Shown: positions 1-8,913 of the stretch, in pieces | Layout of the letters: each line of letters begins with the position of its first letter | How positions within the stretch are numbered: the first letter of the stretch is position 1 | Translations under genes and position numbers: made by a program | Notes under the pieces: model-generated | What the model was told of the DNA's origin: nothing | Databases searched by the model: none | Seen by the model: the letters and a program-made list of their open reading frames with translations, nothing else | DNA from: Candidatus Latescibacterota bacterium | GTDB taxonomy: Bacteria > JAAXHH01 > JACQVL01 | Assembly: GCA_016209865.1 (NCBI GenBank) | Contig: JACQVL010000235.1 | Location: forward strand, 1 to 33,163 | Direction of reading: 5' to 3' | Length of the DNA stretch: 33,163 nucleotides

Positions 1-369
1 GATTTCGACGTCGTCGTCGCATCCAACCTGTTCGGGGACATCCTGACGGACATCTCCGCCATCATCGTCGGCAGCATGGGACTGGCGCCGAGCGCGAACA
101 TCAACCCCGAACGGCGGTTCCCGTCGATGTTCGAGCCGGTTCACGGCGCGGCGTTCGACCTGATCGGCAAGGGGGTCGTCAACCCGTTAGCGACCATCTT
201 GGCCGGGGCGATGATGGTCGAGTTCCTGGGAGAACAGGACGCCGCGGCGGCCATCCGGCGGGCCGTGACAGACAACCTGCGGGACGGCACGGTCCGGACG
301 CCCGACCTCGGCGGCCGTTCGACGACGAGCCAGGTCGGGGATGATATCGCCCGGCGTGTCGCCTCGTGA
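1..369 (+). CDS. isocitrate/isopropylmalate/tartrate dehydrogenase family protein, 3' portion (5' end outside window)
   Basis: Reading frame open from base 1: DFDVVVASNLFGDILTDISAIIVGSMGLAPSANIN..FPSMFEPVHGAAFDLIGKGVVNPLATILAGAMM, typical C-terminal half of the beta-decarboxylating dehydrogenase family; TGA at 367-369. Confidence 0.88.
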   Translation, partial: DFDVVVASNLFGDILTDISAIIVGSMGLAPSANINPERRFPSMFEPVHGAAFDLIGKGVVNPLATILAGAMMVEFLGEQDAAAAIRRAVTDNLRDGTVRTPDLGGRSTTSQVGDDIARRVAS

Positions 370-375
370 TTTGTT

Positions 376-445
376 CACCACAAAGGCACAAAGGACACAA
401 AGAAAAAATTTGTAGAACCTTTGTGCTCTTTGTGTCTTTGTGGTG
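376..445. repeat. imperfect inverted repeat of CTTTGTG/CACAAAG words
   Basis: Left arm 376-402 caccacaaaggcacaaaggacacaaag and right arm 419-445 ctttgtgctctttgtgtctttgtggtg are reverse complements with 3 mismatches in 27, loop 16 nt. Confidence 0.9.
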
Positions 446-468
446 AGAATGATCTGGTGAAGAAGACG

Positions 469-3400
469 ATGGACACTCCTCTCACCCTCACCCGCCCGGA
501 GCGCCGGACGATCGCCGTCTGGCTCATCATCGCCCTCATCGGCCTGGGAGTCAGTCTCCGGTACCATGAGGCGGCGTTTCCCTCCGCGTCGATCGACTTC
601 CGGATCACCCGCGACGAGGCGGGCGCGGCGGCGGCGGCGTTCCTGAAGCAGCAGGGGTACGACCCCGCGTCGTACCGGTCGGTGACCATCTTCGACTACG
701 ATGACGACGCGAAGGTCTACTTAGAGCGCGAGCTGGGACTGGGAACGGCCAACCGGCTGATGCGATCTCAGGTGACGGTGTGGCGCTGGAAGACCCGATT
801 CGTCCGCCCGCTCCAGCAGGAAGAGTTCACCGTCTCGTTCAGCCCGTCCGGCCGCTTGGTCGGGTTTGACCACGAGATCGAGGAGCGACGGGCCGGGGCA
901 AACTTGACGAAACTCCAGGCTCAGACGATCGCCGAGCGATTCCTCGTCGAGCGCCAGTCGATCAACCTGGCCGGCTATCGTCTCGTCGAAGGGGAGACGA
1001 AGACTCGCGACCGCCGGACCGATCATACCTTCACGTGGGAACGCACGAATTTCAAGGCCAAAGCCGCCACGGCGCGGGTGAGCGTGGCCGTCCAGGGGGA
1101 TCGAGTCGGCGGTTACGAGGAGTACCTCAAGATCCCCGAGGCCTGGCAGCGTGAGTACGCCCGTCTCCGCTCCCGGAACGAGCTGATGCAGCGCATCGCA
1201 GAGGCGGTGTTTGTCGGTCTGTTGATCGCCCTCCTCGTCGTGTTCGTGATCGAACTGACCCGCAGACGGATCATCTGGCGGTTCGGCTTCCAGGCCGGGG
1301 CTGCGCTCGCCGTCGCCACGATCGCCCTCACCGTCAACAACCTGCCCCTCGCGTTCGCCGACTACCAGACGACGCAATCCTTAGCCAATTTCTACGGGCG
1401 GGAAGTGTTCTTCGCCCTCGTCGGGGCAGGGGCGTGGTTGTTAGTCATCACCCTCATCGGGGCGACCGGGGTCTCGGTCTACCGCCGGGCGTTCCCGGAC
1501 AAGATCGCGCCGGAGTCGCTGTTGACCGGGCGCGCGCTGCGGTCGAAGGAATACGGGCTGGCCTCCATCGTCGGGTACCTGATCCCCGTCGTGATGTTAG
1601 GGTACGTGACCGCGTTCTACCTGATCGGAGAACGGTTCGGTGTCTGGTCGCCCGCCGATATCGAGTACACGGACGCGGTCAGTACCTCGTTGCCCTGGCT
1701 CTACCCGTTGACGATCGGACTTCAGGCGGCGATCTTCGAGGAGTTCATCTTCCGTCTGTTCGCCATCCCGTTCCTCATCCAGCGTCTCAAATCCCCCTTC
1801 CTCGCCGTCCTGCTCTCCTCCGTCTCCTGGGCGTTCCTCCACAGCAACTACCCGCAGCAGCCGTTCTTTATCCGGGGGACGGAGATCACGGTCGTCGGGA
1901 TGATACTCGGCTATGCGTTCATCCGGTACGGCATCTTGAGCAGCCTGATCGCCCATTATGCGTTCGATGCGCTGGTGATCGGACTCTTCCTGTTCCAGTC
2001 GTCCCGGTTGTACTTCCAGGTCGCCGGGGGCATCGTCGTCGGGATGATGCTCATTCCCTTCATTCCGTCCGCCGTCGCGCTCGTCCGCCGCCGGTTCGAG
2101 GCCGACCCGTCGATCCTGAACGAGACGGTCGAACGCCGGCTCACCGAATCACAGCCGGCCATCCCCGTTCCTGAGCTTGCGACGGCCGGTTTACCCGGTG
2201 AGCCGTCTGTGCAGCCTGAGCCCGTCCAGGCCGCCCCGGTGAGCCGTCGGGCCCTCCTCGTCGTCTGGGGACTGGCGGTGGTGAGCGTGGGGGTGATCGC
2301 GCTCGTCCCGGTTGAACGGTTCCTCGATTTTGTTGACGTCCGAGTCGATCGGGCGCAGGCGCTGAGGCTGGCGGAGGAGTCTCTTACGCGGCGCGGCGTC
2401 AAGACTGACCGGTTCCGGCGTGTGGCCGATTTCTACGTGGTCACCCAGGACGACGACGACCGGCTCGTCATCCGGTACATCCGGCGTGCGGTCGGGCTGG
2501 CGGGGCTGAACCGCCTCTACCGGACGCGGCTCGACCCGGCGGCCTGGCAGGTCAGGTTTTTCATCCCGCTCCAGAAGGAAGAATATCGGGTCTTCGTGGG
2601 CGTGAACGGGGCAATCTTAGGGTATGACCACCGGATCGATGAGAAAGCGCCGGGCGGGAACCTGTCACAGGACGCCGCGCTGGCAGCGGCGCGCGATTCC
2701 CTCCGGACACGCGGGGTCGACCTGCGTCCCTATCGGCTCGTCGAGGCCAATCAGGAGAAGCGGGACGCCCGGACTGACTACACGTTCGTCTGGGAGGATA
2801 CGACCGTCGCCATTCGAGAGGGGAAATTCCGGGTTCGAACGACGGTGCAGGGGAACGAGGTGGTGCGCGATGCCGTCTTCTTTAAACCGCCTGAGGCGTG
2901 GGTTCGGGAGGAGCGCAAGACGACCTTAAAAGATATCATCATCACTGGCCTCCTCGTTCTCGTCTCCGCCGGGGTGGTGATCGTCGCGTTGCGTCTGTTC
3001 ATCCAGTGGATCCGGCAGCGGCAGGTTGAATGGCGGTTCAGCCTGAAGGCGGCCGCCGTCGTCGCCGTCGCGGGACTGCTCGAGCAGGCCAACAACCTGA
3101 GCACGCTGTACGCCGCGTACAACACGACGCAGAGCCTCCAGAGCTTCTTAGTGCAGACCGTGATCGGGTTCGTCTTAGGCATGGTCGGCCTGGTGCTCGC
3201 CGGGACGGTGCTGATCGGGTTCGTCGAGGCGTTCTACCGGACGATGTACCCCGGCCGGCCCGGCCTGAGGACGTGGTTCCGATCGGTCCTCCGGCTCGAC
3301 ACCCCGTCCGCGAGGGCGACGGTCCGGTCCGCTCTCCTGCTGTCATACGCAGCGTGTGTTCTCCAGCCGGGGTTTCATCAGTTCATCGGCGCGGGGGAGC

Positions 3401-3912
3401 AATGGCTCGGCCTCAACGTCGGGCGGACGGCGACGGGGGTGCCGTTTGCGACGAATTACGTCCCGTGGATCAGCGCAGTCCTGAGCGCGGGGTCGGACGC
3501 GGTCATGGACGGGGCGGTCCTGCTCGTCCTCATCCTGCTTGCCCGGCATTATCTGCGCAGACCGCCCGTCATGGCTGGAGTGCTCGGCCTCCTGGTCGTC
3601 CTTCAGCAGGCCGGGGCTGCCCGGACGTGGATGGAGTTCGGGACGACGAGTGTGGAGCGGCTGTTGGCCGTCGGGGTGGTCTGGCTCGCCGTCACGACCG
3701 TGTGGCGGGAGAATTTCTTAGCCTATGTGCTGACGATCTTCTTAGCGCGACTGACCGCGAGTGGGTGGGCGATGATCACCGGGTCGACGGGCGGGTACCG
3801 GATGGCGGGGATGTGGGTATTGATTCTGGCGGCGGTGCCGGTGGTGATGTGGGGGGTGATGAGCGTGAGGATGCGGGTTCGTGGAGTGCGGGAGGAGACC
3901 ACAGGGGGATGA
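469..3912 (+). CDS. CPBP-family intramembrane protease-like protein with internal duplication
   Basis: ORF 421-3912; start 421 lies inside the inverted repeat, so ATG at 469 (MDTPLTLTRPERR) is preferred. First half has EEFIFRLFAIPF and SWAFLHSNY (CPBP EExxxR and FxxxH-type motifs) in multi-TM context. Confidence 0.8.
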   Translation: MDTPLTLTRPERRTIAVWLIIALIGLGVSLRYHEAAFPSASIDFRITRDEAGAAAAAFLKQQGYDPASYRSVTIFDYDDDAKVYLERELGLGTANRLMRSQVTVWRWKTRFVRPLQQEEFTVSFSPSGRLVGFDHEIEERRAGANLTKLQAQTIAERFLVERQSINLAGYRLVEGETKTRDRRTDHTFTWERTNFKAKAATARVSVAVQGDRVGGYEEYLKIPEAWQREYARLRSRNELMQRIAEAVFVGLLIALLVVFVIELTRRRIIWRFGFQAGAALAVATIALTVNNLPLAFADYQTTQSLANFYGREVFFALVGAGAWLLVITLIGATGVSVYRRAFPDKIAPESLLTGRALRSKEYGLASIVGYLIPVVMLGYVTAFYLIGERFGVWSPADIEYTDAVSTSLPWLYPLTIGLQAAIFEEFIFRLFAIPFLIQRLKSPFLAVLLSSVSWAFLHSNYPQQPFFIRGTEITVVGMILGYAFIRYGILSSLIAHYAFDALVIGLFLFQSSRLYFQVAGGIVVGMMLIPFIPSAVALVRRRFEADPSILNETVERRLTESQPAIPVPELATAGLPGEPSVQPEPVQAAPVSRRALLVVWGLAVVSVGVIALVPVERFLDFVDVRVDRAQALRLAEESLTRRGVKTDRFRRVADFYVVTQDDDDRLVIRYIRRAVGLAGLNRLYRTRLDPAAWQVRFFIPLQKEEYRVFVGVNGAILGYDHRIDEKAPGGNLSQDAALAAARDSLRTRGVDLRPYRLVEANQEKRDARTDYTFVWEDTTVAIREGKFRVRTTVQGNEVVRDAVFFKPPEAWVREERKTTLKDIIITGLLVLVSAGVVIVALRLFIQWIRQRQVEWRFSLKAAAVVAVAGLLEQANNLSTLYAAYNTTQSLQSFLVQTVIGFVLGMVGLVLAGTVLIGFVEAFYRTMYPGRPGLRTWFRSVLRLDTPSARATVRSALLLSYAACVLQPGFHQFIGAGEQWLGLNVGRTATGVPFATNYVPWISAVLSAGSDAVMDGAVLLVLILLARHYLRRPPVMAGVLGLLVVLQQAGAARTWMEFGTTSVERLLAVGVVWLAVTTVWRENFLAYVLTIFLARLTASGWAMITGSTGGYRMAGMWVLILAAVPVVMWGVMSVRMRVRGVREETTGG

Positions 3913-3917
3913 TGAGA

Positions 3918-3945
3918 GTAGGGGCGCAGAATCCTGCGCCCCTAC
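3918..3945. terminator. perfect 12-bp stem hairpin between convergent genes
   Basis: GTAGGGGCGCAG-AATC-CTGCGCCCCTAC, 6 nt after the stop at 3912 and 22 nt before the minus-strand stop at 3968. No long T-tract. Confidence 0.55.
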
Positions 3946-3967
3946 AGCCGTGCCATGAACCATGGAA

Positions 3968-4801
3968 TTATCGCCCTATCGTTCCTATTGTGTTAAACCC
4001 TTCCTTGCTGAACCCTACCCGATCCGACCCGAACGCGTCGATGAGCGTCTCGTACAGCCGGCGGTACGCGTCTGGATGATACCAGTCATCATACCCATGC
4101 CGCGTGTACAGCGCCCGGATGCCCAGGCGTTCGGTGCGGCTGCCGCACGAGCCGTCCCCGGCGAAGTAGGTGTCCACGACCACCCGATGGCATCGTCCCG
4201 CCAGGAGCCGGGCGAACGCGGCCGGGTCGTTCGGGAGCACCGGGCTGACCGCCACCTGGACGGCCAGTCCCGCGGCCATCGCCGCGTCGAGTGTCTCAAC
4301 CCGGTGCCGGATTGATGGACAACGGGGCGTGAGCGTTCGCCTGACGGTCTCGTCATTCGTCTCCAGCGTCAGACTGAGGACGCACCGGTCGATCTGCGCT
4401 AACAGGTCAAAATCACGCCGGACGACCGGGCTTCGTGTCTGGACGACGAGCAAGTCGGGTTGATGGGCGATGAACGCTTCGAGGCATCGCCGGGTGATGT
4501 GGTATTTCGCCTCCGCGCCCTGGTACGGGTCGGTGGCGGAACTCATGAAGACGCGGACGGGCTTTCCGCGCGCCCGGAGAGCGGCGAGTTCTCTCAACAG
4601 GACGTCGGGCGCGTTCACCTTCACGTCCACGTACTCGCCCCATTCCCCGCCGTGGTACTGGTGGATGGGCAGCGCCTGGACGTAGCAGTAGGCGCACTGG
4701 AACACGCACCCGACGTACGGTTGGAGGCTGTGGGTGTACTCCGCTAAGAACCCGCCGGTTTTGGTTAATGCGGATTTGCACGTCGTTTCACGAACGGTCA
4801 T
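3968..4801 (-). CDS. SPL-family (spore photoproduct lyase-like) radical SAM protein
   Basis: PYVGCVFQCAYCYVQALP contains CxxxCxxC; ISSxTDPYQ-like MSSATDPYQGAE and RSPVVRRDFDLL follow the SPL-like radical SAM pattern. Confidence 0.82.
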   Translation of the reverse strand: MTVRETTCKSALTKTGGFLAEYTHSLQPYVGCVFQCAYCYVQALPIHQYHGGEWGEYVDVKVNAPDVLLRELAALRARGKPVRVFMSSATDPYQGAEAKYHITRRCLEAFIAHQPDLLVVQTRSPVVRRDFDLLAQIDRCVLSLTLETNDETVRRTLTPRCPSIRHRVETLDAAMAAGLAVQVAVSPVLPNDPAAFARLLAGRCHRVVVDTYFAGDGSCGSRTERLGIRALYTRHGYDDWYHPDAYRRLYETLIDAFGSDRVGFSKEGFNTIGTIGR

Positions 4802-4823
4802 GTTTCACGTCCCCGCCATCACA

Positions 4824-7280
4824 TCACGCGCCCACCGGGTCCACGTCCACGCTCACCCGCACCCTCTCCCGGTTCGCCTCCCGTTCCCACCGAGACCAGG
4901 CATCCCGCACCGAGTCCCGCAGCAGCCGGGAATGGGCGCACCGGGCAATGACCTGCCAGCGGTACTGTCCCCGGACGCGGGCGACCACGGCGGGCGCAGG
5001 GCCGAGGATCGACAGTCCCGTGCTGGTCTCCCGGAGCAACGTCACAAACCGGCGGGCTTCCGCGATGACCTCCTCTTCATCCGCTCCCTGGAACAGCAGT
5101 CCGACCAGCCGGCCGAACGGGGGATAGCCTAATTCCCGTCGGTCTTCGATCTCGCGCGCGTAGAACGCGTCGTAGTCGTGCGTACGTGCGGAGACGAGGC
5201 TGTGATGGCTGAGGGCGTAGGTCTGGATGATGACCTCGCCCCCACGGCTGCTCCGTCCCGTCCGGCCCGCCACCTGCGTCAACAACTGGAACGTCCGTTC
5301 GCTCGCCCGGAAATCGGGGAGGTTGAGGGCGGTGTCCGCCGAGACGACACCGACGAGCGTCACGTACGGAAAATCGAACCCTTTCGCCACCATCTGCGTG
5401 CCCAGCAGGATGTCCACCTCCTGGTTGAGGACGCGCTCGAAGATGGTGTAGTGCGACCCCTTCCGCGTCGTCGTGTCGACGTCCATCCGGGCGACACGCG
5501 CCTCCGGGAACAGGCGTTTGACTTCATCCTCGACCCGCTGGGTGCCCGTCCCCCTGAACCGGATGGACAGCGACCGGCACTGCGGGCAGACGTCGGGCGC
5601 GTGCATCCGGTGGTCACAGTAATGGCACCGGAGGAGGAGGCTGTCGGCATGGTAGGTCAGGGTGACGCTGCAGTGGGGACAGGAGAGGGTGTGTCCGCAG
5701 TCGCGGCACTGGATGAACGTCGAGAACCCGCGCCGGTTGAGGAACAGGATGACCTGTTCCTGTCTGGTCAGCCGGTCGTGCATCCGGTCGCGCAGGGGGG
5801 TGGAGAAGATCGACCAGTTGCCGCGTTTGTGCTCCTCGCGCATGTCGACCACGTCGACGCCCGGGAGCGGGCGCTGGTCGACCCGTACGGAGAGTCGGCA
5901 GAGGGTAAATTTCCCGCCCAGCGCGTTCGTGTACGTCTCCAGCGCCGGGGTGGCGCTCCCCAGCAGGGCGACCGCGCCCGCGGCCCGGGCGCGCATGATG
6001 GCCACGTCGCGCGCGTGGTACCGGGGCGCGTCGTCGAATTGCTTGTACGACGGTTCGTGCTCTTCGTCGACGACGATCAGGCCGAGGTTGGCCACCGGCG
6101 CGAACACCGCAGAACGGGCGCCGACGACGATCCGGTGCCGCCCCGCCTTCGTCTGGCGCCAGGCGTCGTACCGCTCGCCCGGAGACAGTCCGCTGTGGAG
6201 GACGGTGACCAGGTCGCCAAAGTGGGCCCGGAATTGCCGGACGGCGGGCGGGGTGAGCGCCAGCTCGGGGACGAGCACGATCGCGTCCCGCCCGTCCTCG
6301 AGCGTCCGGGCGATCGCCCGGATGTAGACGTGCGTCTTCCCGCTGCCGGTGACGCCGTACAGGAGGACCGGGCTGAACTGCTGCGTTCCGATCATCCGGT
6401 CGATCGTCGCTAAGGCGGTGTGTTGTTCGTCGGTCGAGACGACCGGCTCCGGAACCGGCACGGAATACGCCCGGTAGGGGTCGCGGATGACCTCGACCTC
6501 CTGCGTCTCGACCAGTCCCTTGCGGACGAGATCATGGATGACCCGGCTGTCGATCTGGCTCAGATGGCGGAGTTGTTCGGTCGTCAGCCGTCCCCCGTGT
6601 TTGACGAGCAGGTTCACGCAGCTCGCCTGCCGTGGGGCGCGGGCCGCGAGCTGTTCGACCTCGCGGCTGGCGTCCGGGAGGGGCACGCACAGGGCGACCC
6701 ACGTCTCATACTTGATGCCCGGGTCGGCGGCCGGCGTACCGACCCGGAGTTCGACCCATCCTTTCGCTTCGAGCGCACGGAGCGGGGCGAAGAGTTGAGG
6801 GAGGGTCACGCGCCGTTTGAGGTGAGCGATGGAGACCGTGCCCTGCTCGGCGATCGTGGCCAGGAGCAACGCCTGCTGGGGAGCGATCCGTCTGACCTCC
6901 GCGATCTGCTCCGGCGAGCATGGCCGGGCGAGGGTGACGGTCTGCTCCGCCTCGTTCAGCAGTCCGCCGGGGAGCGCCGCACGGATGGCCTCTCCCCAGG
7001 CGCACAGGTAGTACTCAGCGACCCAGCGGGTCAGGTCGAGCAGCGCCCGGTCGAGGATGGGCGCCGGGTCGAGGATATCGAGAATCGCCTTCAGAGAAGG
7101 GATGGGACACTCAGACGTGAGTCCGGTGATCACTCCGGTCACCAGCCGGTTCCGGAACGGCACGAACGCGCGGCACCCGACCTGGGCGGTCTCTCGAAGG
7201 GTCTCTGGGACGGTGTACGAGAAAAGTTGCGGGATCGGTTGAGGCAGCGCGATCTCGGCGAAGCGGGGCGCAGTCGCCAT
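4824..7280 (-). CDS. priA: primosomal protein N' (replication restart helicase PriA)
   Basis: Walker A LLYGVTGSGKTHVY, DEEH box, zinc-binding CRDCGHTLSCPHCSVTLTYHADSLLLRCHYCDHRMHAPDVCPQC, C-terminal helicase motifs (GTQMVAKGFDFPYVTLVGVVSAD; QVAGRTGR). Confidence 0.95.
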   Translation of the reverse strand: MATAPRFAEIALPQPIPQLFSYTVPETLRETAQVGCRAFVPFRNRLVTGVITGLTSECPIPSLKAILDILDPAPILDRALLDLTRWVAEYYLCAWGEAIRAALPGGLLNEAEQTVTLARPCSPEQIAEVRRIAPQQALLLATIAEQGTVSIAHLKRRVTLPQLFAPLRALEAKGWVELRVGTPAADPGIKYETWVALCVPLPDASREVEQLAARAPRQASCVNLLVKHGGRLTTEQLRHLSQIDSRVIHDLVRKGLVETQEVEVIRDPYRAYSVPVPEPVVSTDEQHTALATIDRMIGTQQFSPVLLYGVTGSGKTHVYIRAIARTLEDGRDAIVLVPELALTPPAVRQFRAHFGDLVTVLHSGLSPGERYDAWRQTKAGRHRIVVGARSAVFAPVANLGLIVVDEEHEPSYKQFDDAPRYHARDVAIMRARAAGAVALLGSATPALETYTNALGGKFTLCRLSVRVDQRPLPGVDVVDMREEHKRGNWSIFSTPLRDRMHDRLTRQEQVILFLNRRGFSTFIQCRDCGHTLSCPHCSVTLTYHADSLLLRCHYCDHRMHAPDVCPQCRSLSIRFRGTGTQRVEDEVKRLFPEARVARMDVDTTTRKGSHYTIFERVLNQEVDILLGTQMVAKGFDFPYVTLVGVVSADTALNLPDFRASERTFQLLTQVAGRTGRSSRGGEVIIQTYALSHHSLVSARTHDYDAFYAREIEDRRELGYPPFGRLVGLLFQGADEEEVIAEARRFVTLLRETSTGLSILGPAPAVVARVRGQYRWQVIARCAHSRLLRDSVRDAWSRWEREANRERVRVSVDVDPVGA

Positions 7281-7285
7281 CGGCG

Positions 7286-8611
7286 TTAATAGATGCGGTA
7301 GAGGTAATACTGTCCGAACCCATCCCGATCCACGAACATGAAATGGCGGGAGATGGTGTAATAGTGCCAGACCTGGTACGGGTTGGAATCCCGCTCAAAC
7401 GCGAACCGCTCGACTTCATCGGGTGGGCCGAGCAGGACATAGATTCGTCCCTGGTCGCTCTTCCATCCTCTGCCCATGGCGTTGGTGAAGTGTTTATTCG
7501 CGTACTCGATCCGGCTGTAGTACGTGATCAGGTTTTCGTTCTTGTCCGTCCCCGGGCTCGGGTCGTGACGTCTCCAGAACCGTTCGAGCGCGGCGTGCTG
7601 ATCAGCCGGAGCCGCTTTTTCCAGTTCTTTCAGCTCGCTCGTCGAGGCAATATACCGGAGCTGCTCGACGATTTCTTTATAGTTCTTCGGGCTGGTCAAC
7701 GGGAGCAAATACTGCCAGAGCACATGAAACTCACCCGACGTTCGGGCGGACTTTCGGATGGCTTCATCGGTGACCTCAACCTCCATCATGTAGGTCCCCT
7801 GGCCCAGACCCGCCACATCGAATCGATCGCTGTACCCGCCAGCCGGGCCTTTCCGTTCGAGCACCCGCTGCTGCGTGTGGGCGACCTGTCCGTTTGCTGC
7901 CTTAATCTTGTACGCCACCTTGAGCGGTTTGGCCGCACTGAGGTCTGCGGTCGTGTAGACCTCATAATAGACATACAGATCAGCACGGTTTTCCCCATAG
8001 GCGCGGGTCAGGCTGGGGAGCACCTGGAAGCCGTGCCTGACGTACGGAGACGCCGTCGCCGCTGGCTCGATGTGCCGGGCAAATTCGAGGTCGCTGAGAC
8101 TCAATTCTTTCTTATGATAATCCGGGACCGTGAACTTCTGCGACAGGTTGATCTCTTCAGACGATTCCAGGTCGAGCAGGTTGGCGACGACCACGTACTT
8201 TCCCGGTGGGATTTCCGCGACGAACAGGCTGTCTTTGAATGCCGTCAGCGAATTCGTCTCTTCTTCGCTCCTGGCCGTCACCGAATCCCGGACAGTCGTG
8301 CCGGTGAGTTGATAGTTTTTCGTATCGTTGATGACGAGGGACAGCTCGAACCGGGCTCTGTAATCCTGTCCCTTCTTGATGAACCGGAGACCATCGTTCA
8401 CCAGCCGGTAGTGGACTTCGACGTGTTCATTCTCCGGGGCCGGTCCCTGGGCTGTCGTGATATCGATGGTGAGGAAGGGCGGGCTGAGCTGGTTACCGGT
8501 GGAGAACTCTGGCAAATCGGGCGGTTTCTGAGCGAGGCTCTGCCCCGTCCCGCAGAGGAAGAACGTCACCACCGCACACCATCCCATGAACGGATGATTG
8601 GGCTGCTTCAT
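7286..8611 (-). CDS. GWxTD domain-containing protein, probably exported
   Basis: ORF 7286-8680; preferred ATG at 8611 preceded by AGGAGG and followed by a signal-like MKQPNHPFMGWCAVVTFFLCGTGQSLAQ. C-terminal MGRGWKSDQGRIYVLLGPPDEVERF matches the GWxTD signature (variant GWKSD). Confidence 0.8.
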   Translation of the reverse strand: MKQPNHPFMGWCAVVTFFLCGTGQSLAQKPPDLPEFSTGNQLSPPFLTIDITTAQGPAPENEHVEVHYRLVNDGLRFIKKGQDYRARFELSLVINDTKNYQLTGTTVRDSVTARSEEETNSLTAFKDSLFVAEIPPGKYVVVANLLDLESSEEINLSQKFTVPDYHKKELSLSDLEFARHIEPAATASPYVRHGFQVLPSLTRAYGENRADLYVYYEVYTTADLSAAKPLKVAYKIKAANGQVAHTQQRVLERKGPAGGYSDRFDVAGLGQGTYMMEVEVTDEAIRKSARTSGEFHVLWQYLLPLTSPKNYKEIVEQLRYIASTSELKELEKAAPADQHAALERFWRRHDPSPGTDKNENLITYYSRIEYANKHFTNAMGRGWKSDQGRIYVLLGPPDEVERFAFERDSNPYQVWHYYTISRHFMFVDRDGFGQYYLYRIY

Positions 8612-8700
8612 CGGAGCCCTCCTGTCATGCCACCTGGCAACGCTCATCGGGAGAAGCAACAGGGGTTCGAAACCCCACATCGGTGATTGTATTCTATCAA

Positions 8701-8729
8701 AATATACTCTAAAGCCCCTGTTCTGTAAA
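8701..8729 (-). promoter_or_regulatory. sigma70-like promoter for the GWxTD/priA/SPL unit
   Basis: Minus strand TTTACA (8729-8724), 17-bp spacer, TATATT (8706-8701); about 90 nt upstream of ATG 8611. Confidence 0.6.
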
Positions 8730-8789
8730 ACATTTTTTTAGCCGGGTGACGCACAGACACGGTGCCGGATGCTCAGCACCAGAAAGAGC

Positions 8790-8817
8790 TTGACAGACGA
8801 GGATTCGTCGTTATACT
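8790..8817 (+). promoter_or_regulatory. sigma70-like promoter with a palindrome in the spacer
   Basis: TTGACA 8790-8795, 16-bp spacer, TATACT 8812-8817; spacer contains GACGA-ggat-TCGTC (8796-8809). Confidence 0.65.
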
Positions 8818-8913
8818 CACACCGCAATTCATGAGGAGGACACTGAGTAAGACGCTCTCGTCCCTGTCCGGTTGCACGACCGGGTTGTCACCGTCTTCCC
8901 ACGGAGCAGCAGG

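Noticed and set aside
5178-6413. 411-aa plus-strand ORF opposite priA
   Set aside because: Antisense shadow ORF in high-GC DNA; low-complexity Arg/Asp/Gly-rich translation with no recognisable domain, while the minus frame is clear PriA.
7343-8686. 447-aa plus-strand ORF opposite the GWxTD gene
   Set aside because: The minus frame has a signal peptide, RBS and GWxTD motif; this is its complement.
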